Of a stretch of 64,000 nucleotides of DNA, positions 16,455 through 24,523 are shown in pieces; position 1 is the stretch's first letter, and each line of letters begins with the position of its first letter. Location of the stretch: assembly GCF_014650955.1 (NCBI RefSeq), contig NZ_BMVY01000033.1, forward strand, positions 37,010 to 101,009. The letters run 5' to 3'. The position numbers were made by a program, and so were the translations under genes. This DNA comes from Streptomyces tauricus (GTDB lineage Bacteria; Actinomycetota; Actinomycetes; Streptomycetales; Streptomycetaceae). A model generated the notes under the pieces. The model saw only the letters and a list, made by a program, of their open reading frames with translations. It was not told the origin of the DNA and did not search any database.

Positions 16455-16880
16455 GTGAGCAGCCACGCGTCGAACCGAGCCCGCGTCATTCCCCTGCGAC
16501 CCGTCCCGGCCGAGCCGGCGGCGCCTTCGGAGCCGGCCGCACCGGTGGATCCGGAGCCCAGGGAGCCGTTGTGGCGGGACGTCGTGGGTGAGGTCCTGCG
16601 GCGGGAGCGGCTCGCGCAGGAGCGGACGCTCAAGGAGGTCGCCGAGGCGGCCCGGATCTCGATGCCGTACCTCTCCGAGCTGGAGCGCGGCCGCAAGGAG
16701 GCCTCCTCCGAGGTCCTCGCGGCCGCCGCGCACGCGCTCGGGCTCGGTCTCGCCGATCTGCTCGCCCTGTCACACCGCCGCCTCGTGCACCGGGCGCAGC
16801 CCCGGCCCCTCAGGTCCCGCACCGCGCCGCGGCGCACGGAGGCGAGCAGCAGGTACGGCGAGGTCCGGCTCGCCGCCTGA
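16455..16880 (+). CDS. popR: PopR-like XRE-family activator of clpP3-clpP4
   Basis: Helix-turn-helix regulator (141 aa). A Pro/Glu/Ala-rich N-terminus (1-38) is followed by an XRE/Cro HTH (about 41-105; VVGEVLRRERLAQERTLKEVAEAARISMPYLSELERGRKEAS), close to the ClgR/PopR group. In Streptomyces lividans PopR activates the clpP3-clpP4 operon and is itself destroyed by ClpP through C-terminal alanines. This protein ends in Leu-Ala-Ala, which fits that degron. It faces the clpP4 gene across 42 bp, and the same 16-bp motif lies before both popR and clpP3. Identity rests on this context and tail; a ClgR paralogue is the alternative. Confidence 0.82.
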   Translation: MSSHASNRARVIPLRPVPAEPAAPSEPAAPVDPEPREPLWRDVVGEVLRRERLAQERTLKEVAEAARISMPYLSELERGRKEASSEVLAAAAHALGLGLADLLALSHRRLVHRAQPRPLRSRTAPRRTEASSRYGEVRLAA

Positions 16881-16922
16881 GACGGACTCCCGGGCCCGTC
16901 AGCCTCTTCAGGCGCAGGCGCG

Positions 16923-17552
16923 TCAGGCGGCGGCAGCGGCCAGGCGCCGGCTCAGCACCTCGTCGGCGAGTCCGTACGCCACCGCCTCCTGTGCCGTGAA
17001 GACCTTGTCGCGGTCCATGTCGGCGCGCAGGGTCTCGACGGAGTGGTGGGTGTGGTGGGACAGGACCTCTTCGACCTGGGAGCGGATCCGGATCATCTCC
17101 TTGGCCTGGAGGCCCAGGTCGGAGACGGTTCCCCGCGCACCGCCGCTCGCGGGCTGGCCGAGCAGCACCCGCGCGTGTTCCAGGATGAAGCGCCGGCCCG
17201 GGTCTCCGCCCGCCAGGAGCACCGCCGCGGTCGAGGCGGCCTGTCCGACGCAGAACGTCGAGATGGGCGCGCTGACGAAGCTCATCGTGTCGTAGATCGC
17301 CATGAGCGAGGTGAACGAGCCTCCCGGTGAGTTGAGGTAGACCGCGATCTCCTGCTCGGGGGCCGCCGACTCCAGGTGGAGCAGCTGCGCGATGACGACG
17401 TTGGCCACGCCGTCGTCGATCTCGGTGCCGAGGAAGATGATCCGCTCGGCGAGCAGCTTGCTGTAGATGTCGTACGCGCGCTCGCCCTGCGGGGTGCGCT
17501 CGACGACGTTCGGGATCGTGTAGGAGCTCATGCTCGGCGTGTACCGGTCCAT
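16923..17552 (-). CDS. clpP4: ClpP4 protease subunit (catalytic His absent)
   Basis: ClpP-fold subunit (209 aa), probable partner of ClpP3 in an accessory Clp peptidase. The nucleophile Ser107 is present in VGQAASTA and the acidic residue in DRDKVF (about D182). The position 25 residues after Ser, where ClpP has catalytic His in the MHQP motif, is Gly132 in LLGQP. The triad is therefore incomplete and this subunit is probably inactive alone, acting as a structural or regulatory partner. It starts 1 nt after the clpP3 stop (TGA-C-ATG), so translation is coupled. A second Met at residue 8 is a possible start. Confidence 0.85.
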   Translation of the reverse strand: MDRYTPSMSSYTIPNVVERTPQGERAYDIYSKLLAERIIFLGTEIDDGVANVVIAQLLHLESAAPEQEIAVYLNSPGGSFTSLMAIYDTMSFVSAPISTFCVGQAASTAAVLLAGGDPGRRFILEHARVLLGQPASGGARGTVSDLGLQAKEMIRIRSQVEEVLSHHTHHSVETLRADMDRDKVFTAQEAVAYGLADEVLSRRLAAAAA

Positions 17553-17553
17553 G

Positions 17554-18201
17554 TCAGAGTCCCATCCGTCGCTTCGAGGAGGCCGGGCGGACGTCGTCGA
17601 GCGATTCGACGACCCGGTCGACCATGCCGTACTCCCTGGCCTGTTCGGCGGTGAACCAGCGGTCGCGGTCGCCGTCGCGGGAGATCGTCTCCGCGCTCTG
17701 GCCGGTGTGTTCGGCGGTGATGCGCTCGATGGTCTCCTTGGTGAACTGGAGGTTCTCGGCCTGGATGGCGATGTCGGCGGTGGTGCCGCCGATGCCCGCC
17801 GAGGGCTGGTGCATCATGATCCGCGCGTTCGGGAGCGAGTAGCGCTTGCCGGGGGTGCCCACGGTGAGCAGGAACTGCCCCATGCTCGCGGCGAATCCCA
17901 TGGCCAGGGTCGACACGTCGTTCGGGATGAGCCGCATGGTGTCGTAGATCGCGAGGCCCGCGTGGACGGAGCCGCCCGGGCTGTTGACGTAGAGGCCGAT
18001 GTCGGTGCGGGGGTCCTCGGCGGAGAGCAGGAGCAGCTGTGCGCAGACGCGGTTCGCGGAGACCTCGTCGACCTGGGTGCCGAGGAAGATGATGCGCTGG
18101 TTGAGGAGCTGTGCGGCGAGGTGGTCGTCGAACCGTGACGGAGGGGTGTCCCCCTCCTCGGCCCGGGGGCCCGGGTGGAATCCGGTGCTGCTGAGTGCCA
18201 T
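17554..18201 (-). CDS. clpP3: ClpP3 protease subunit
   Basis: Active ClpP serine peptidase subunit (215 aa). The full triad is seen at the expected spacing: Ser106 in GFAASMGQ, His131 in RIMMHQPSAG and Asp180 in GDRDRWF. The N-terminal 25 residues form a short propeptide-like extension rich in Gly/Pro/Glu. A strong GGAGGAG lies just before the ATG. First gene of the clpP3-clpP4 operon. In Streptomyces this pair is expressed only when ClpP1/P2 fail, through PopR. The candidate PopR site lies 95-110 bp upstream. Confidence 0.92.
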   Translation of the reverse strand: MALSSTGFHPGPRAEEGDTPPSRFDDHLAAQLLNQRIIFLGTQVDEVSANRVCAQLLLLSAEDPRTDIGLYVNSPGGSVHAGLAIYDTMRLIPNDVSTLAMGFAASMGQFLLTVGTPGKRYSLPNARIMMHQPSAGIGGTTADIAIQAENLQFTKETIERITAEHTGQSAETISRDGDRDRWFTAEQAREYGMVDRVVESLDDVRPASSKRRMGL

Positions 18202-18295
18202 CGCTCCTCCTGGTGGTGGCGCGGCCCGGTGTGCCGCGGTGTCCCCACCCTCGGTCCGCCGGTGGCGGCACGGAAGGAATCTCGGCCCTCAGCAG

Positions 18296-18311
18296 ATTCG
18301 CCGACGGCAGA
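18296..18311 (-). promoter_or_regulatory. Probable PopR/ClgR-type operator before clpP3
   Basis: ATTCGCCGACGGCAGA (written on the plus strand) matches the popR upstream motif in 15 of 16 positions. It lies in the intergenic DNA between the GntR gene end (18327) and the clpP3 start, at a distance suited to an activator. Confidence 0.65.
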
Positions 18312-18326
18312 GCGGGCGCGGGGCCG

Positions 18327-19070
18327 TCACTTGGTGACCACCAGCGAGAACTCGTACAGGTCGCCGCGGCACAGCGATTCGCCGTACTCGACGACGTGGC
18401 CCGTCTCGTCGAACGCCGTGCGGCGGACCAGCAGGGCGGCGGAGCCCTCCTTGACGCCGAGCAGCCCGGCCTGGCGGCCGGTCACGTTGACCGCGCGGAT
18501 CTGCTGGGTGGCCCGTACGACCCGCACGCCCTGGGTGATCTGCAGGGCTTCCGAGAGGGAGCCCCTGAGCAGCGACTCGTCCAGGTCGGGGAAGCGCTCG
18601 GCGGAGAGGTAGACGGTCTCCAGGCAGATGGGGAAGCCGTCGCCGAGGCGCAGCCGTTCGATGCGGTGGAGGGTGGTGCCGGGGTCGACGCCCAGGGCGG
18701 TGGAGTGGTGCAGGTCGGCCTCGACGAGTTCCGCGGCGAGGAGTTCGGCGCTGGGCCGGTAGCCGCGTGAGCGCAGGTCCTCGGAGAACGAGGTGAGCGT
18801 CGACGTCTTGGTGACGTGGGGATGGGAGACGAACGTTCCCACGCCGCGCACGCTGCGGATGAGGCCGTCCTCGCGGAGGGCCTGGAGTGCGCGCCGGGCG
18901 GTGGCCCGGCTGACGTCGTACCGCTCGGCGAGCCGGCGTTCGGTGGGCAGCGCCTCGTCGGGCCGCATCCGGGCGATGTCGGCCTGGAGACGCCGCCGCA
19001 GCGCCTCATGCTTGAAGGAGTCCGTCGTCTGGCCGTCGTTCGTGAGCCTGTCCTCGACCGTCACATTCAC
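18327..19070 (-). CDS. GntR/HutC-family regulator with UTRA domain
   Basis: Regulator of 247 aa in the DasR/NagR style. The winged helix is at about residues 20-88 (LQADIARMRPDEALPTERRLAERYDVSRATARRALQALREDGLIRSVRGVGTFV), followed by a UTRA effector domain (about 100-245). UTRA domains commonly bind phosphorylated sugars such as GlcNAc-6-P. It follows the GH89 gene by 30 bp on the same strand. Two dre-like sites lie in the divergent promoter upstream of that gene, so it probably represses the whole alpha-GlcNAc locus in response to a sugar phosphate. Confidence 0.9.
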   Translation of the reverse strand: MNVTVEDRLTNDGQTTDSFKHEALRRRLQADIARMRPDEALPTERRLAERYDVSRATARRALQALREDGLIRSVRGVGTFVSHPHVTKTSTLTSFSEDLRSRGYRPSAELLAAELVEADLHHSTALGVDPGTTLHRIERLRLGDGFPICLETVYLSAERFPDLDESLLRGSLSEALQITQGVRVVRATQQIRAVNVTGRQAGLLGVKEGSAALLVRRTAFDETGHVVEYGESLCRGDLYEFSLVVTK

Positions 19071-19100
19071 CCCGCGGTTCGCACCTGTCCGCTGTCTGCG

Positions 19101-21284
19101 CTATCTCCGCCGCCCCCGAAGGACGCGGTAGCGGGGCATCAGAGTACGCACCACGTCCAGGGTCGTTCCGGCGGTGTCCGCTTCCGGTGCCGCCGTGCCG
19201 TTCCGGCCGGCCACCCACCGCTCCTCCTGGGCGAGCAGCGACGCCTCGAACTCCTCGGCCCGGTAGGGGGTTCCGGTCGCGAGCGCTCCGGCGATGTGCT
19301 CGTACCAGGAGCGCCAGCGGGGCAGGTGGAACGTGCCGACCAGGCCGGCCCAGTGGCGGCCCGAGTAGTCGTGCAGCTTGCTGTGGGTGTGGCCCCAGAG
19401 GGTGAGCAGGCGGCGCGCGTCCCTCTCGTACAGGTCGGCCTCCGCCGGGGTGGTGGCCCAGCCGCGCGCGTCGGCCAGCCAGGCGTCCAGTCGTTGTTCG
19501 GCCCGGGTGGCCAGCAGCGTGTCCAGGTCCTCGATGGTGGCGAGCAGTTCGCGGGCGGCCCGGTGGAAGCCGTCGGCGTCCCGGGCCAGGGCCGCGTCCG
19601 CCGCCCGCCACTGCCGTTCGCACGCCACATGGGTGAGCACCTGCGCGGTGACGTCGCACAGGTCACGGCCGAGCGGTCCCGCGCTGTCCTCCTGGGTCGT
19701 CTCGTCGGCGAGCAGCGCCCAGGCCTCGGCCAGGGCCGGTGGTACGTCGGGCGACGGGGGGTCGGCGAGGTGGACGGGGAGCTCGTGCCGCAGATCGCCG
19801 TCCAGGGTGGGCCTGCCGATGACCACCGAGCCGGGCGGTCCCGGCCCCTCCGAAGCGTAGACGCTGTCGTGCAGCAGGTCCCAGGCCCGCAGCAGCCCCG
19901 GCGTCGCCCGGCCGTACCGGGCCCGCGTCCAGGTCTCCAGCCAGGCCCGTACGTCGTGGACGGCGCCCTGCCAGGCGACGTCGGCCAGTAGCTCGTACAG
20001 GACCGGATCGGCGCCGAAGGCCTCCATGCTCGCGCCGATCCCGGCCAGCGAGCCGCCGCGTGCGTCGGCGTGCGCGCGGGCGGGTCCTGTGGCGATCTCG
20101 TCCAGTTTTCCGTAGAGCCCGGGCCGTCCGCCGAGGCTGTGGAGCATGCACCACACCCAGGGCTTCTTGCGGTAGCCGTCGGTGCGCTGCCAGACGGGCC
20201 GGTGCTCGGCCCACAGGTCGAGGATCAGCATGCCGTCGTCGGGGATGGCGTCGAGGAAGGCCGCGGTCCGTTCCGGTGTCCAGTAGCGGGCGCGGTAGGA
20301 GAAGGGCCAGGCCTGGAGCACCCAGGTGGCCCGCTCGTCGACCGCCGTCATCACGCCGTGCACCGCCCGCGCGACCTGGGCGAGGCCGGCGGGGTCGGTC
20401 ACCGGCGGGGTCGTCTCGATGAACGGGTCGGCGGCGTAGAGGTGGTCGGTGCCGAACAGCCGGGTCTGCTCGGTGAGCAGGGTGGTGCCGAACTCCTCGA
20501 AGAGCGGGTCGCGCGGGTCCAGCATGCCGACCTCGAAGTCCCACCAGGGAAGGGTCGTCGACCGGGCGCCCCGGTCCGCGATCAGCTCCTGCGGCACGTG
20601 CCCGGAGAAGCCCTGGAGGACCGGGCGCATGCCCAGGGCGCGTTCCCGGTCGAGGATGCGCCGGCCGAGGACGGCGTGCTGGTCGATCCAGCTCTGTGGC
20701 AGCGGACCGGACCAGCCGTCGAGCGAGGCGAGCCAGTTCCACGGCAGGTAGGCCGGGCCGCCGAGGAAGCTCCGGGCGGTCCCGTCGTCGAGGCCGGCGC
20801 TCAGCAGGGCCCGCTGCCAGGCCGCTTCCAGGCCGGTCATCGCCAGCGGGGTGGTCACGCCGTGCAGCGCCATCCAGTCGATGTGGCGTTCCCAGCGCGC
20901 CCAGTCCCAGTACGCGGTGGTGTACCCGAAGGTGCACACGTTGAAGTGGTAGCGGTGCGGGTGGGGCGAGGTCGTGCGGGGTGTCGTGCCGGTGCGCGGC
21001 AGCCGGTCGGGCAGCCGGGGGACGGGCGCGTCCCAGGTGATCTGCGTCCCGCAGGCGCTCCGCAGGTACCGGCGCAGCGCCGAGGCGACCGCGACCCCGC
21101 TGGACCCGCGCAGGGCAACTCCGCCGGGCCCGGCGTCGATCTCGTACCAGTCGGGGCCACTCCCCCCGGGGACCACCTCGGCGGTGAACTCCGCGGCACG
21201 GTCGCCCAGCAGACGCCGCAGCAGCTGCCGGGCGGCCGGGGTTCCTGTGTCCGCTGCTCCGGGGTGTCCTTCGGGAGGTGTCAT
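19101..21284 (-). CDS. Alpha-N-acetylglucosaminidase, GH89 (NAGLU-like)
   Basis: Glycoside hydrolase of 727 aa that removes terminal alpha-linked GlcNAc. The NAGLU plan is visible. An N-terminal small domain is followed by the catalytic barrel with HFNVCTFGYTTAYWDWARWERHIDWMALHGV, EAAWQRAL, GPAYLPWNWLASLDGWSGPLPQSWIDQH, VLQGFSGHVP, YAADPFIET, LDLWAEHRPVW and WCMLHSLGGR, and then an all-helical C-terminal domain. No signal peptide, so it acts in the cytosol on imported oligosaccharides. The ATG at 21284 has AGGAGCGG 10 nt upstream; an upstream in-frame start at 21389 is rejected because it would run through the operator at 21350. Divergent from the SIS/ABC importer genes. Confidence 0.92.
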   Translation of the reverse strand: MTPPEGHPGAADTGTPAARQLLRRLLGDRAAEFTAEVVPGGSGPDWYEIDAGPGGVALRGSSGVAVASALRRYLRSACGTQITWDAPVPRLPDRLPRTGTTPRTTSPHPHRYHFNVCTFGYTTAYWDWARWERHIDWMALHGVTTPLAMTGLEAAWQRALLSAGLDDGTARSFLGGPAYLPWNWLASLDGWSGPLPQSWIDQHAVLGRRILDRERALGMRPVLQGFSGHVPQELIADRGARSTTLPWWDFEVGMLDPRDPLFEEFGTTLLTEQTRLFGTDHLYAADPFIETTPPVTDPAGLAQVARAVHGVMTAVDERATWVLQAWPFSYRARYWTPERTAAFLDAIPDDGMLILDLWAEHRPVWQRTDGYRKKPWVWCMLHSLGGRPGLYGKLDEIATGPARAHADARGGSLAGIGASMEAFGADPVLYELLADVAWQGAVHDVRAWLETWTRARYGRATPGLLRAWDLLHDSVYASEGPGPPGSVVIGRPTLDGDLRHELPVHLADPPSPDVPPALAEAWALLADETTQEDSAGPLGRDLCDVTAQVLTHVACERQWRAADAALARDADGFHRAARELLATIEDLDTLLATRAEQRLDAWLADARGWATTPAEADLYERDARRLLTLWGHTHSKLHDYSGRHWAGLVGTFHLPRWRSWYEHIAGALATGTPYRAEEFEASLLAQEERWVAGRNGTAAPEADTAGTTLDVVRTLMPRYRVLRGRRR

Positions 21285-21349
21285 CGTCCGGACCGCTCCT
21301 GACCAGATCGGCGACTGGCTCGGCGCCACGACCGACGACGGAGCCGGTC

Positions 21350-21363
21350 GTGGTACGTACCAC
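21350..21363. promoter_or_regulatory. dre-like GntR operator 1
   Basis: GTGGTACGTACCAC, a perfect 14-bp palindrome lying 66 bp before the GH89 start. It has the TGGT-n4-ACCA form of HutC-family sites, and 13 of 15 bases of its extended sequence recur at 21461. Confidence 0.75.
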
Positions 21364-21460
21364 AGAACTCTCGAAGCTAGCCGTGCCACTCGGGGCGGTC
21401 AAGGAAGTCGACCGGAAAGGAGGCGGGTCGGCCGCAGGGCTGGGCACGCTCATCTCCCTC

Positions 21461-21475
21461 TGGTACGGTCCACAG
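21461..21475. promoter_or_regulatory. dre-like GntR operator 2
   Basis: TGGTACGGTCCACAG, matching operator 1 (TGGTACGTACCACAG) at 13 of 15 positions. It is about 45 bp before the SIS start codon, and TACGGT within it could serve as a -10. Each divergent gene thus has its own copy. Confidence 0.7.
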
Positions 21476-21519
21476 CCACATCAGCGGCTCCGTTCGACAC
21501 CTCGGGTGGCCTCGACACG

Positions 21520-22254
21520 ATGAACGCCGATCTCGTCTATTTCGCCGCACTCCAGGAGAACCTCACCGCGATGGCCACCGCCGAGCGGCCGGCGATCGAG
21601 CGTGCCGCCCGGGCCGTCGCGGACAGCATCGCGGCCGGGGGTGTCGTCCACTACTTCGGCAGCGGTCACTCCCAACTGGTCGCCGTCGAACCGCTGCAGC
21701 GCGCCGGCGGACTCGCGCCGGTGAACGTCATCGCCGACCCGGCGCTCTCCCCCGCCGCCCCGCGCCACGCCGGGGTGGCCGAGCGCGTCAGCGGCTACGC
21801 GGCGGCGATCCTCCGTACGGCGGACATCAGGGCGGGCGAGGTGGTGATCGTCGTGTCCAATTCGGGGATCAACGCCGTGCCCGTCGAATTCGCTCTCGGC
21901 GCCCGCGAGTCGGGGGCGACGGTCGTCGCGGTCACCAGCCGGGCGCACTCCCTGGCCGCCGAGTCGCGGCATACCGGCGGACAGCGGCTGCTGGACGTCG
22001 CCGACATCGTCATCGACACCCACGGCAGCCCCGGTGACACGGTGGTGCCGCTGGGCGAGCTGGCCGTGGGCGCCCTGTCGACCGTGCTGGGGGCGGCTCT
22101 CGTCAACGCGCTGACCTGCCGTGCGGCCCAGCTGCTCGTCGAACACCACCACCAGGAACCGCCGTTGATCGTCAGCCAGAACACCGACGCCGACGCCGAG
22201 CACCGCAACAACGCGCTGCTGGAGCGGTTCAAGGACCGCTGCCCGAGAGGCTGA
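21520..22254 (+). CDS. SIS-domain sugar phosphate-binding protein (UPF0309-like)
   Basis: Protein of 244 aa with one SIS (sugar isomerase) domain. It has the phosphosugar-binding motifs VVHYFGSGHSQLVAVE and VVIVVSNSGINAVPVE and a Glu-rich centre. It resembles the UPF0309 family of unknown enzymatic role. Context suggests it isomerises, deaminates or cleaves an amino-sugar phosphate derived from imported GlcNAc glycans. The ATG at 21520 is chosen because the SIS fold begins soon after and the upstream in-frame sequence crosses the operators. First gene of a four-gene operon with the ABC importer, 39 bp upstream of the binding protein gene. Confidence 0.85.
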   Translation: MNADLVYFAALQENLTAMATAERPAIERAARAVADSIAAGGVVHYFGSGHSQLVAVEPLQRAGGLAPVNVIADPALSPAAPRHAGVAERVSGYAAAILRTADIRAGEVVIVVSNSGINAVPVEFALGARESGATVVAVTSRAHSLAAESRHTGGQRLLDVADIVIDTHGSPGDTVVPLGELAVGALSTVLGAALVNALTCRAAQLLVEHHHQEPPLIVSQNTDADAEHRNNALLERFKDRCPRG

Positions 22255-22293
22255 CGCCACCGATCCGACCGACGAGGCCATGCCAGGAGGCCG

Positions 22294-23640
22294 ATGATGG
22301 ACAGCACACACCGGGTGCGCCGCCGCATCGCCGCGACGGTCTGCGCCGTCGCCCTCGTGTTCCCGCTCGCGGCGTGCGACGCGCTCACCCCGGGCAGCGC
22401 CACGACGGTGCCGGGACCCACCAGCGTGCCGTCCTCGACCGCCGTGCCGGACGGGGACGTCACCTTGCGACTCCAGTTCGCCGACGCCCCGTTGATGGTC
22501 GACGCGCTGATCGCCGCGTTCGAGAAGGACCACCCCGGCATCGACGTGGAGCCGCAGTACAAGACGTTCTCGGACTACGTGCAGAACCTCAAGCTGACCA
22601 TGACCTCGGACACCGCCCCCGACATCGCCCAGTACGCGGTCGGCATGACCGATCTCGCGGCGGACGGCCACATCCTCGACCTGGCGCCCTACCGGGAGGC
22701 GTACGGCTGGGACGAGGCCATTCCGCCGGTCAGTCTCGACCAGCTCACGGCGGGGCAGACCAGCGAGGCGACCGGCGGGCGGGCCCTGTTCGGAGTGCCG
22801 GCCGGGTTGTCGATGACGGGCATCTACTACAACAAGGAACTCGCCGCGAAGGCCGGGATAGAGACTCCGCCGAGGACGCTGGCGGAGTTCGAGCGGCAAC
22901 TCGCCGCCGCCAAGGACGCGGACCTCACCCCGCTCGGCGTCGGCGCGCTCGACTCCGGCGGCCTGCACCTGTGGGCCGCCCTGCTCAACCAGTTGATGCC
23001 CACGGACGAGTACTGGGACTGGGTGAACGGCAAGAAGGGCGCCACGATAGAGAATCCGGCCGCGGTCGAGGCCAGCGAGGACATGATCGAGTGGGGCCGC
23101 AAGGGCTACTACAACGAGTCCGCGAACGGCACCGCGCAGGTCGACTCGACCGCCCAGTTCGCCAAGGGCGACAGCGTCTTCCTGATCAACGGCAACTGGG
23201 CGGCCGGACAGCTCGCCACCGTCATGGGGGACAACGTCGGCTTCTTCCCGATGCCCGGCGAACTGGCCGGCTCCCCCACGGTGGCCTCGGGGTTCAGCGT
23301 GTCGTACGCCGTGTCGGCCAAGACCGAACACCCCCAGGCGGCGGGCGCGTTCCTCGACTTCCTGACCTCCCCCGAGGCGGGCCAGATCATCAGCGACAAC
23401 GGCTTCATGCCGCCCAACCCTGATGCCGTGAAGAAACCGACGGGCGTGCTCGCGGACATCGCGGAGGGGCACCGGCGGGCCGTCGCCGACGACGGCATCA
23501 CGACGTTCCCCGACTTCGCGGCGCCCGCGATGCTCGACAGGCTGCGCTCCGGCGTCCAGAAGCTCATCGCGGACCGCGTCGAGCCCGCGGACTACCTCGA
23601 CTCTCTTCAGGACGAGTGGGAGGACCATCATGGGGAGTAG
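22294..23640 (+). CDS. Sugar ABC transporter substrate-binding lipoprotein
   Basis: Extracytoplasmic binding protein (448 aa; family 1, like MalE/DasA). Lipoprotein signal with lipobox LAAC (residues about 26-29) after RRRIAATVCAVALVFP. The mature part includes DVTLRLQFADAPLMVDALIAAFEKDHPGIDVE, GVPAGLSMTGIYYNKEL and AGAFLDFLTSPEAGQIISDNGFMPPNP. AGGAGG lies 10 nt before the ATG. The gene overlaps the first permease by 11 bp. Expected ligand: an alpha-GlcNAc-containing oligosaccharide, inferred from the GH89 gene. Confidence 0.93.
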   Translation: MMDSTHRVRRRIAATVCAVALVFPLAACDALTPGSATTVPGPTSVPSSTAVPDGDVTLRLQFADAPLMVDALIAAFEKDHPGIDVEPQYKTFSDYVQNLKLTMTSDTAPDIAQYAVGMTDLAADGHILDLAPYREAYGWDEAIPPVSLDQLTAGQTSEATGGRALFGVPAGLSMTGIYYNKELAAKAGIETPPRTLAEFERQLAAAKDADLTPLGVGALDSGGLHLWAALLNQLMPTDEYWDWVNGKKGATIENPAAVEASEDMIEWGRKGYYNESANGTAQVDSTAQFAKGDSVFLINGNWAAGQLATVMGDNVGFFPMPGELAGSPTVASGFSVSYAVSAKTEHPQAAGAFLDFLTSPEAGQIISDNGFMPPNPDAVKKPTGVLADIAEGHRRAVADDGITTFPDFAAPAMLDRLRSGVQKLIADRVEPADYLDSLQDEWEDHHGE

Positions 23641-24523
23641 GCCGCCGGTCCGCAGCCGGGAGGCACGCAAGCGGTGGCGCGGGTACGTGTACGTGCTGCC
23701 CGCGTTCGCCGTCTACGTCGCCTTCGCGGTGCTGCCCGCCCTGCACACGGCGTATCTCTCGCTGTTCGAGTGGGACGGCGTCACGCTCGGCGAATGGGTC
23801 GGGCTCGGCAACTACGCGGAGATCTTCCAGGACTCGATCCTGCGCCGGTCGGTGTTCAACGCCCTGGTGCTGGTGGTGTTCTTCTCCTTCGTGCCGATCG
23901 TGCTGGGGCTGCTGTCGGCGGGCCTGCTGGCCCGCTACCGGCGGCCCGGCATGGGCGCGTACCGCTTCCTGTTCATGCTGCCGCAGGTCGTCCCGCTCGT
24001 CGCGGTCGGCGTGACCTGGCGCTGGCTGTACGGGGACGACGGGGTGGTCAACCAGGCGCTGCGCGCGGTGGGCCTCGACGGGGTGGCGCGGGCGTGGCTG
24101 GGCGACTTCGACTTCGCGCTGGTCGCCGTGGGGCTCGTCGGCACCTGGGTGCTGAGCGGGCTGTGCATGATGCTCTTCCTCAGCGGTGTGCAGAAGGTGG
24201 ACCCCAGCCTGTACGAGGCGGCCCGGATCGACGGGGCGGGCCCGGTCCGCGAGTTCGTGTCCGTGACCCTGCCGCATCTGCGCGGTGAGCTGGCCGTCGC
24301 CATGACCGTCACGACGGTGGCCGCGCTGGCCAGCTTCGACATCGTGTACGTGACGACGAACGGCGGTCCGGGCGAGCAGACCACGGTCCCCGGCCTCCTC
24401 GTGTACCGACTGGCGTTCTCCGAGGGCAAGGTGGGGCTCGCCGCGGCCCTGGCCGTCGTCCTGGGCATCCTGATACTCGCGATCGTCTACCTCATCAACC
24501 GACTGTCGAGGGATCGGACATGA
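23630..24523 (+). CDS. Sugar ABC permease (MalF-like)
   Basis: Inner-membrane component (297 aa) with six helices. The EAA loop interacting with the ATPase is YEAARIDGAGPVREFVSVTLPHL. It starts inside the end of the binding-protein gene (11-bp overlap) and ends in an ATGA overlap with the next permease. No ATPase is encoded here, so the importer probably uses the shared MsiK-type ATPase, as other Streptomyces sugar importers do. Confidence 0.93.
   Translation: MGSRPPVRSREARKRWRGYVYVLPAFAVYVAFAVLPALHTAYLSLFEWDGVTLGEWVGLGNYAEIFQDSILRRSVFNALVLVVFFSFVPIVLGLLSAGLLARYRRPGMGAYRFLFMLPQVVPLVAVGVTWRWLYGDDGVVNQALRAVGLDGVARAWLGDFDFALVAVGLVGTWVLSGLCMMLFLSGVQKVDPSLYEAARIDGAGPVREFVSVTLPHLRGELAVAMTVTTVAALASFDIVYVTTNGGPGEQTTVPGLLVYRLAFSEGKVGLAAALAVVLGILILAIVYLINRLSRDRT

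Noticed and set aside
16923..18201. Idea that the two ClpP genes are the housekeeping clpP1-clpP2
   Set aside because: The downstream clpX expected there is absent, a PopR-like activator adjoins, and the second subunit lacks the catalytic His; clpP3-clpP4 fits better.
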